From Mesobacillus boroniphilus (GTDB lineage Bacteria; Bacillota; Bacilli; Bacillales; Cytobacillaceae), in contig NZ_QTKX01000003.1 of the NCBI RefSeq assembly GCF_018424685.1, positions 1 to 64,000 of the forward strand: a stretch of 64,000 bases of DNA, written 5' to 3'. This document shows positions 60,008-64,000 of the stretch, piece by piece; the first letter of the stretch is position 1; every line of letters starts with the position of its first letter. A program made the position numbers and the translations under genes. The notes below the pieces were generated by a model. That model saw only the letters and a program-made list of their open reading frames with translations, did no database searches and was not told the origin of the DNA.

Positions 60008-60890
60008 ATCATTACTATTTGGCTTGATTATATTGTCTATTCTAGTGGTTATAGCATTTGTGGCACCATATCTTCCATTCGTGGATACTTCTTTGAAAGA
60101 AACAGTAATGAGGCAGAAGGAAGACGGTGGATTTGAACTTCCTCCATTCGCACCATCCGCGGATTATCCAATCGGCTCGGATGCAAATGGCAAGGATTTA
60201 TTGAGCAGGGTGCTGCTGGGTACGAAAGAAACACTGTTAACCATCCTGGCGATCGTGCTGATTCGTTATATCATTGCGATTCCGTTGGCGATGGCAAGCT
60301 TTTATTCGCGATTCTTGCAAAGAATACTGATCGTATGGAATCGATTGTTTTCATTTATGCCGCCGATTTTCTTTGTCATTTTGTTAATTGGCACACCGTT
60401 CATTACTTTTTCGAGCAACCGTTATCTCTGGATTATGCTCGTGCTCGCTTTGATTGAAGCGGGAAGGGTTGCCGATGTTTTTTTCCAGGGAATGGTCAAT
60501 ATATCAAAAAAACCTTATGTCGAAGCGGGAATTGTTGCTGGCTCTTCGCCGGTATCGATGCTGAAAAACTACTACTGGCCGCCGTTAAGACCTTTTTTCA
60601 TCGTCCAGTTTTTCTCAGACCTTGGGAGAACGTTATTTCTCATCGGCCAGCTAGGGATCGTAGACATCTTTTTGAGTGTCGAATTCGTTTCCCAGCTCAG
60701 TGGAGGGTATAAGGCCATGAATACCTCCAATGTCTGGCCGACCTATTTCGCGGAGATTACCCACCATATTTGGTCACATCCGTGGCTCCCTATTACCGGG
60801 ACCATTGCGATTGGGATCACCATTCTTGCTTTCTCAATGACAAGCAGCGGGTTGCAGCGATATTATGACAAAAAGTATAAAAGAGCGTAA
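60000..60890 (+). CDS. ABC transporter permease, DppC/OppC type
   Basis: A 296-residue permease with about six membrane segments. The N-terminal part carries YPIGSDANGKDLLSRVLLGTK, the OppC-type motif before the transport domain, and the EAA-like loop is KPYVEAGIVAGSSPVSMLKN. It pairs with the gene before it to form a heterodimeric channel. Substrate unknown (peptides or metal are the usual choices). Overlap of 8 bases with its partner points to coupled translation. Confidence 0.85.
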   Translation: MNKSLLFGLIILSILVVIAFVAPYLPFVDTSLKETVMRQKEDGGFELPPFAPSADYPIGSDANGKDLLSRVLLGTKETLLTILAIVLIRYIIAIPLAMASFYSRFLQRILIVWNRLFSFMPPIFFVILLIGTPFITFSSNRYLWIMLVLALIEAGRVADVFFQGMVNISKKPYVEAGIVAGSSPVSMLKNYYWPPLRPFFIVQFFSDLGRTLFLIGQLGIVDIFLSVEFVSQLSGGYKAMNTSNVWPTYFAEITHHIWSHPWLPITGTIAIGITILAFSMTSSGLQRYYDKKYKRA

Positions 60891-60893
60891 ATG

Positions 60894-60924
60894 ATGGAGA
60901 GGTGAACAGACACTTCTCCATTTT
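60894..60924 (+). terminator. terminator after the permease pair
   Basis: atggagaggtg (60894-60904) / cacttctccat (60911-60921) with one mismatch, loop aacaga, then TTTT. Confidence 0.7.
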
Positions 60925-61023
60925 GTTTGAAAGTAGGTCAATTAGTTTATCAATTAATGTAACCTTTTGCTCGGTTCTCCAGACAAATATAATGAAGAGT
61001 GAATTCAACAGGAGGGTCGGAGA

Positions 61024-61485
61024 ATGAAAAAATTATTAATGATATTGCTGCTTGGGTTGCTGGTTACAGGGTGTGGAACGGGGAATAAGGTTTCAAAAGA
61101 TAATCAGGATGATGGTAAAAATGGAGGAGGTGCTGGAATCGTGGCGGGAGAGATGGCTGCAAGCTTGACGGAGAAGAGCCCGCTGGTTTTTCAATATGAG
61201 GTGAAGAATCAGACGGAGGAAGAAGTGACTCTGGAATTTACGAGCTCGCAAAGATACGATTACTCGGTGAAAACGAAGGATGGAAAAGAAATATTTCTTT
61301 TCTCAAGCGTCGCCTCCTTTTTGCAGGCACTGGGGGAAGAGACGGTGAAGCAGGGAGAGTCATTGACCTATGAAATCGACCTTCATGAGCTTAAGCTTGG
61401 AAAAGGCGATTATATTTTGACCGCCTGGATGACACCGAAAGACGGCAAAAAATTCGAAGTGACGAAGGAATTTACCGTAAAGTAG
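61024..61485 (+). CDS. BsuPI-domain lipoprotein
   Basis: A 153-residue lipoprotein: signal MKKLLMILLLGLLVTGC with lipidated Cys17, a glycine- and asparagine-rich linker (18-42), then a BsuPI beta-sandwich domain (about 50-150) with VKNQTEEEVTLEFTSSQRYD and KGDYILTAW. BsuPI is named after an intracellular proteinase inhibitor of B. subtilis; this exported version may act at the cell surface, but inhibition is not shown. GGAGGG lies before ATG. It is followed 9 bases later by another lipoprotein gene. Confidence 0.85.
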   Translation: MKKLLMILLLGLLVTGCGTGNKVSKDNQDDGKNGGGAGIVAGEMAASLTEKSPLVFQYEVKNQTEEEVTLEFTSSQRYDYSVKTKDGKEIFLFSSVASFLQALGEETVKQGESLTYEIDLHELKLGKGDYILTAWMTPKDGKKFEVTKEFTVK

Positions 61486-61494
61486 GGGGCAACC

Positions 61495-61833
61495 ATGGTG
61501 AAGGCAATTAAATTCTTTTTCGTCTTCTTAATTGCCCTGTCAGTTAGCATGGCTGGCTGTGCAAATGAACAGGTTTCTGACGAGGGATTTATTTTAGAAG
61601 TTAACGACAATTCCATCCTTGTCGCGCAAGATATCAGTCTGGAAAGATACAACGAGCTCAAAGGTGTCTCGAGTGAGGCTTTGATCGACCAAGGCGGTTT
61701 GAAGTTAATCAGGCTGACATATGAAAAAAGTGGTGAGTTTCAAAGAGGCGACCTAGTAAAGTACTGGATTGAGGGCGGTGTGAAAGAAAGTTACCCAGAG
61801 CAGGCAAAAGCGAAGAAGGTAGAACGTAAATAA
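61495..61833 (+). CDS. DUF3221 lipoprotein (YobA-like)
   Basis: A 112-residue lipoprotein: signal [20 protein letters not shown] with lipobox MAGC (Cys22), then a small OB-like DUF3221 domain with [20 protein letters not shown] and [14 protein letters not shown]. Function unknown. It forms a two-gene unit with the BsuPI lipoprotein and ends before a terminator. Confidence 0.85.
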   Translation: MVKAIKFFFVFLIALSVSMAGCANEQVSDEGFILEVNDNSILVAQDISLERYNELKGVSSEALIDQGGLKLIRLTYEKSGEFQRGDLVKYWIEGGVKESYPEQAKAKKVERK

Positions 61834-61841
61834 GTTTTTCA

Positions 61842-61873
61842 GGGCCGGTGCTTTTCGCAATCCGGCCTTTATT
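61842..61873 (+). terminator. terminator after the lipoprotein pair
   Basis: ggccgg (61843-61848) / ccggcc (61862-61867) with a 13-base loop, then TTTATT. Confidence 0.65.
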
Positions 61874-61918
61874 ATGATAAAATCTGACTTAGCTAATTTA
61901 CAGCAAAGGACGGAAACG

Positions 61919-63289
61919 ATGAGCAAAACGATACCGGTTAAAAAGAATGATTTTATAGATGTAGAATTTGAGGATTTGACGCATGACGGAGCGGGAGTTG
62001 CCAAGGTGGAGGGCTACCCGATTTTTGTCCAGGGCGGACTTCCTGGCGAAAAAGCAAAGATCAAAGTAACCAAGGTGAATAAGGGTTACGGCTTTGGACG
62101 CCTGATGGAGATTCTTGAAAGAAGTACGTTCAGAGTAGAGTGTCCTGCTGAGGATGCCCATAAATACGGCGGCTGCCAGCTTCAGCATATCAGCTATGAA
62201 GGCCAGCTGAAGTATAAGGAAAACCAGGTGAAGCAAGTGCTCGCGCGAATTGGCAAGCTTGAGGATGTCATGGTACACCCGATTTTGGGGATGGACAAGC
62301 CTTGGCACTACCGTAACAAAGCGCAGGTGCCGGTTGGAGAGAAGGATGGCAGGCTGATTGCAGGCTTTTTCAAGCCGCGCAGCCATGAGATCGTTGATAC
62401 GAACGAAAGTCTGTTGCATCTTCCTGAAATTAATGAAGCAGTCCAGGTGGTAAAAGAGATTGCGAGTGAACTCGGAATCCAGCCATACGATGAGGAGTCC
62501 CACAAAGGTGTACTCCGCCACATCATGGCCCGTTACGGGAGACAAACAGGAGAGCTGATGGTTGTCATTGTGACCAGGACGAATGAGATTCCGCAGCGGA
62601 ACAAATTGGTGGAGGAAATCGTCGCAAGGCTCCCTAAGGTGAAATCAATCGTCCATAACGTGAACTCGAAGAAAACGAATGTCATCATGGGAGACAAAAC
62701 AGAGGTCCTCTGGGGCAGCGAAGTCATCTATGACTATATCGGTGACGTCAAGTTCGCCATCTCCGCGCGTTCATTTTATCAGGTCAACCCTGAACAGACA
62801 AAGGTGCTTTACGACAAAGCGCTTGAATACGCAGGACTGACTGGTGAAGAATCCGTCATTGACGCCTATTGCGGCATCGGCACGATCTCGTTATTTTTAG
62901 CGCAAAAAGCCAAGAAGGTATTCGGCGTCGAAATCGTTCCCGAAGCCATCGAAGACGCCAAACGAAACGCCGAACTGAACGGTATCACCAACGCCGAATT
63001 CGCAGTCGGTGAAGCTGAAACAGTCATTCCAGCCTGGTACGAAGAAGGAAACAGCGCAGACGTTTTAGTCGTAGATCCTCCACGCAAAGGCTGCGACGAA
63101 GCCTTGCTGCAGACCATTATTGATATGAAACCAAAGAAAGTTGTGTACGTATCATGCAACCCAGCCACCCTGGCCAGAGATTTGCGAATTCTTGAAGATG
63201 GCGGGTATAAGACAGTTGAAGTACAGCCAGTTGATATGTTTCCGCAGACGACGCATTGTGAAGCGGTAGCGAAGATTGTACTTGCATAA
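61919..63289 (+). CDS. rlmCD: 23S rRNA (uracil-C5) methyltransferase RlmCD
   Basis: A 456-residue class I methyltransferase (YefA in B. subtilis), which makes m5U at two 23S positions (747 and 1939, E. coli numbering). An N-terminal TRAM RNA-binding domain (about 5-65) is followed by a cysteine region ([18 protein letters not shown]) of the iron-sulfur type, and the catalytic domain with [14 protein letters not shown] (SAM binding), [14 protein letters not shown] and [13 protein letters not shown] holding the nucleophile Cys413. ATG 61919 is chosen for AAAGGA 8 bases upstream; the upstream extension from 61874 lacks one. Confidence 0.94.
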   Translation: MSKTIPVKKNDFIDVEFEDLTHDGAGVAKVEGYPIFVQGGLPGEKAKIKVTKVNKGYGFGRLMEILERSTFRVECPAEDAHKYGGCQLQHISYEGQLKYKENQVKQVLARIGKLEDVMVHPILGMDKPWHYRNKAQVPVGEKDGRLIAGFFKPRSHEIVDTNESLLHLPEINEAVQVVKEIASELGIQPYDEESHKGVLRHIMARYGRQTGELMVVIVTRTNEIPQRNKLVEEIVARLPKVKSIVHNVNSKKTNVIMGDKTEVLWGSEVIYDYIGDVKFAISARSFYQVNPEQTKVLYDKALEYAGLTGEESVIDAYCGIGTISLFLAQKAKKVFGVEIVPEAIEDAKRNAELNGITNAEFAVGEAETVIPAWYEEGNSADVLVVDPPRKGCDEALLQTIIDMKPKKVVYVSCNPATLARDLRILEDGGYKTVEVQPVDMFPQTTHCEAVAKIVLA

Positions 63290-63295
63290 TTTGGA

Positions 63296-63329
63296 GAGCC
63301 TTATCCATTAGCGGATAAGGCTCTTATAG
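63296..63329 (+). terminator. terminator after rlmCD
   Basis: Perfect 11-bp stem gagccttatcc (63296-63306) / ggataaggctc (63313-63323) with loop attagc; the tail ttatag is weak. The bases 63330-63477 show no gene. Confidence 0.65.
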
Positions 63330-63477
63330 TGGTGATCACTTCATCGATTGAATGATATTTCCCTCCCGGATGAGATGTACATCACCGTCCCCATATCTCA
63401 TGCTGAATGCTGCCATTTATAATAACTCACCAGTAGGAAATACTGTATAAATAAAATGTAACTTGGGGGACAAAATT

Positions 63478-64000
63478 ATGCCTGAATTGCCAGAGATGGA
63501 AACATATCAAACATTACTGGGGTCATTGATAGGCGGGCTAAAAATTTCAGATGTTGAGATCGGACGCGAAAAGTCTATTAACGTACCAGTTGACACGTTT
63601 ACTAAGCAAGTTTCAAATCAAGCTATAAAAACGATTACTAGAAGAGCAAAATATTTAATTTTTCAATTACAAGATGGGAAATGTTTATTATTGCACCTGA
63701 TGCTTGGCGGATGGATGTTTTTTGGCAAAGAGGAAGATAAACCAGACAGGACAATTCAAGTAAAGCTATCATTTGGAGAACAACATTTATATTACATTGG
63801 CCTGCGATTGGGCTATCTGCATCTTTTATCACCCGAAGAGGTCCAGGAAGAGTTTAAAAAACTGGGACCTGAAGTACTTGATGCTGATTTTACACTGGAT
63901 GCCTTTCTTCAAATAATGCAAAAAAGAAAAGGAACAATTAAAACAACATTGATCAATCAAGAAGTGCTAGCTGGAATAGGGAATGGGTATTCTGATGAAA
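63478..64000 (+). CDS. mutM: formamidopyrimidine-DNA glycosylase (MutM/Fpg family), partial
   Basis: A frame of 174 residues that runs off the window end. It begins MPELPEMETYQTLL; after Met removal, Pro1 is the catalytic nucleophile and Glu2 the second active-site residue. LLLHLMLGGWMFF and KLGPEVL follow, then the helix-two-turn-helix start KGTIKTTLINQEVLAGIGNG with YSDE, which is the Fpg signature. The enzyme removes oxidised purines such as 8-oxoguanine. The C-terminal zinc finger lies outside. Since Bacillus usually encodes MutM beside polA, this may be a paralogue. GGGGGA lies 9 bases before ATG. Confidence 0.9.
   Translation, partial: MPELPEMETYQTLLGSLIGGLKISDVEIGREKSINVPVDTFTKQVSNQAIKTITRRAKYLIFQLQDGKCLLLHLMLGGWMFFGKEEDKPDRTIQVKLSFGEQHLYYIGLRLGYLHLLSPEEVQEEFKKLGPEVLDADFTLDAFLQIMQKRKGTIKTTLINQEVLAGIGNGYSDE

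Overview
This window looks like a chromosomal segment of a Bacillaceae bacterium, Bacillus in the broad sense (Mesobacillus, Cytobacillus or Neobacillus type; the species cannot be fixed by eye). The evidence is a Bacillus-type 23S end plus 5S rRNA, strong Shine-Dalgarno sites with frequent TTG/GTG starts, intrinsic terminators throughout, and gene order that follows the B. subtilis yebE-yebG-purEKBCSQLFMNHD-yerA-yerB-yerC-pcrB-pcrA-ligA-yerH ... gatCAB ... yerQ ... yefA region. About 60 genes are supported, almost all on the + strand.

Layout. 1-640: rRNA operon end, 5S rRNA, and a decayed 3' end of a chemoreceptor gene. 641-1970: a NIPSNAP-like gene (-), yebE and yebG. 1995-15348: the complete twelve-gene purine operon behind two PurR boxes, a sigma-A promoter and a guanine riboswitch with a readable antiterminator/terminator switch; it makes IMP from PRPP. 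15326-26190: a tiny EYxxD membrane protein, DUF2892 protein, yerA, yerB, yerC, pcrB (archaeal-type lipid), pcrA-ligA (DNA repair/replication) and camS. 26405-35680: a sugar locus, a cre-controlled three-gene CUT2 ABC importer followed by a sugar-binding protein/histidine kinase/AraC-type regulator set resembling AraPST-AraEGH of Geobacillus stearothermophilus, plus a second, XylF-like lipoprotein. 35681-43280: DinB protein, pruA/rocA, CPBP protease, aceA, yueI and the yfiS-yfiR efflux/repressor pair with twin operators. 43387-50802: a small unknown gene with a possible ATT start, gatCAB, a gene remnant, and (-) putP/opuE, plsY and an AadK-like nucleotidyltransferase. 51075-64000: dgkB, pncA-pncB (NAD salvage), a PAS histidine kinase, recQ, an unknown membrane protein, an orphan peptide-type permease pair, two lipoproteins, rlmCD and a partial mutM.

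The most unusual content is between genes. Six intergenic gaps hold short tandem arrays, each built on a different core word: four with a 20-21 bp period (10605, 19541, 36243, 52075) and two with an exact 52 bp period in which each period contains an inverted heptamer pair (40589, 57980). In the 20-21 bp arrays the core is conserved and the spacer varies, and the period is close to two helical turns. No gene explains them, they are not CRISPR, and I know of no named family that fits. There are also two dispersed repeat families, each in a long and a shortened copy: a 185 bp element with perfect 10 bp terminal inverted repeats (19328, short relative at 15961) and a second element (22808, short relative at 15521), the long copy of which sits between pcrA and ligA.

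All functional names come from reading motifs and recalled family resemblance, with no database search.
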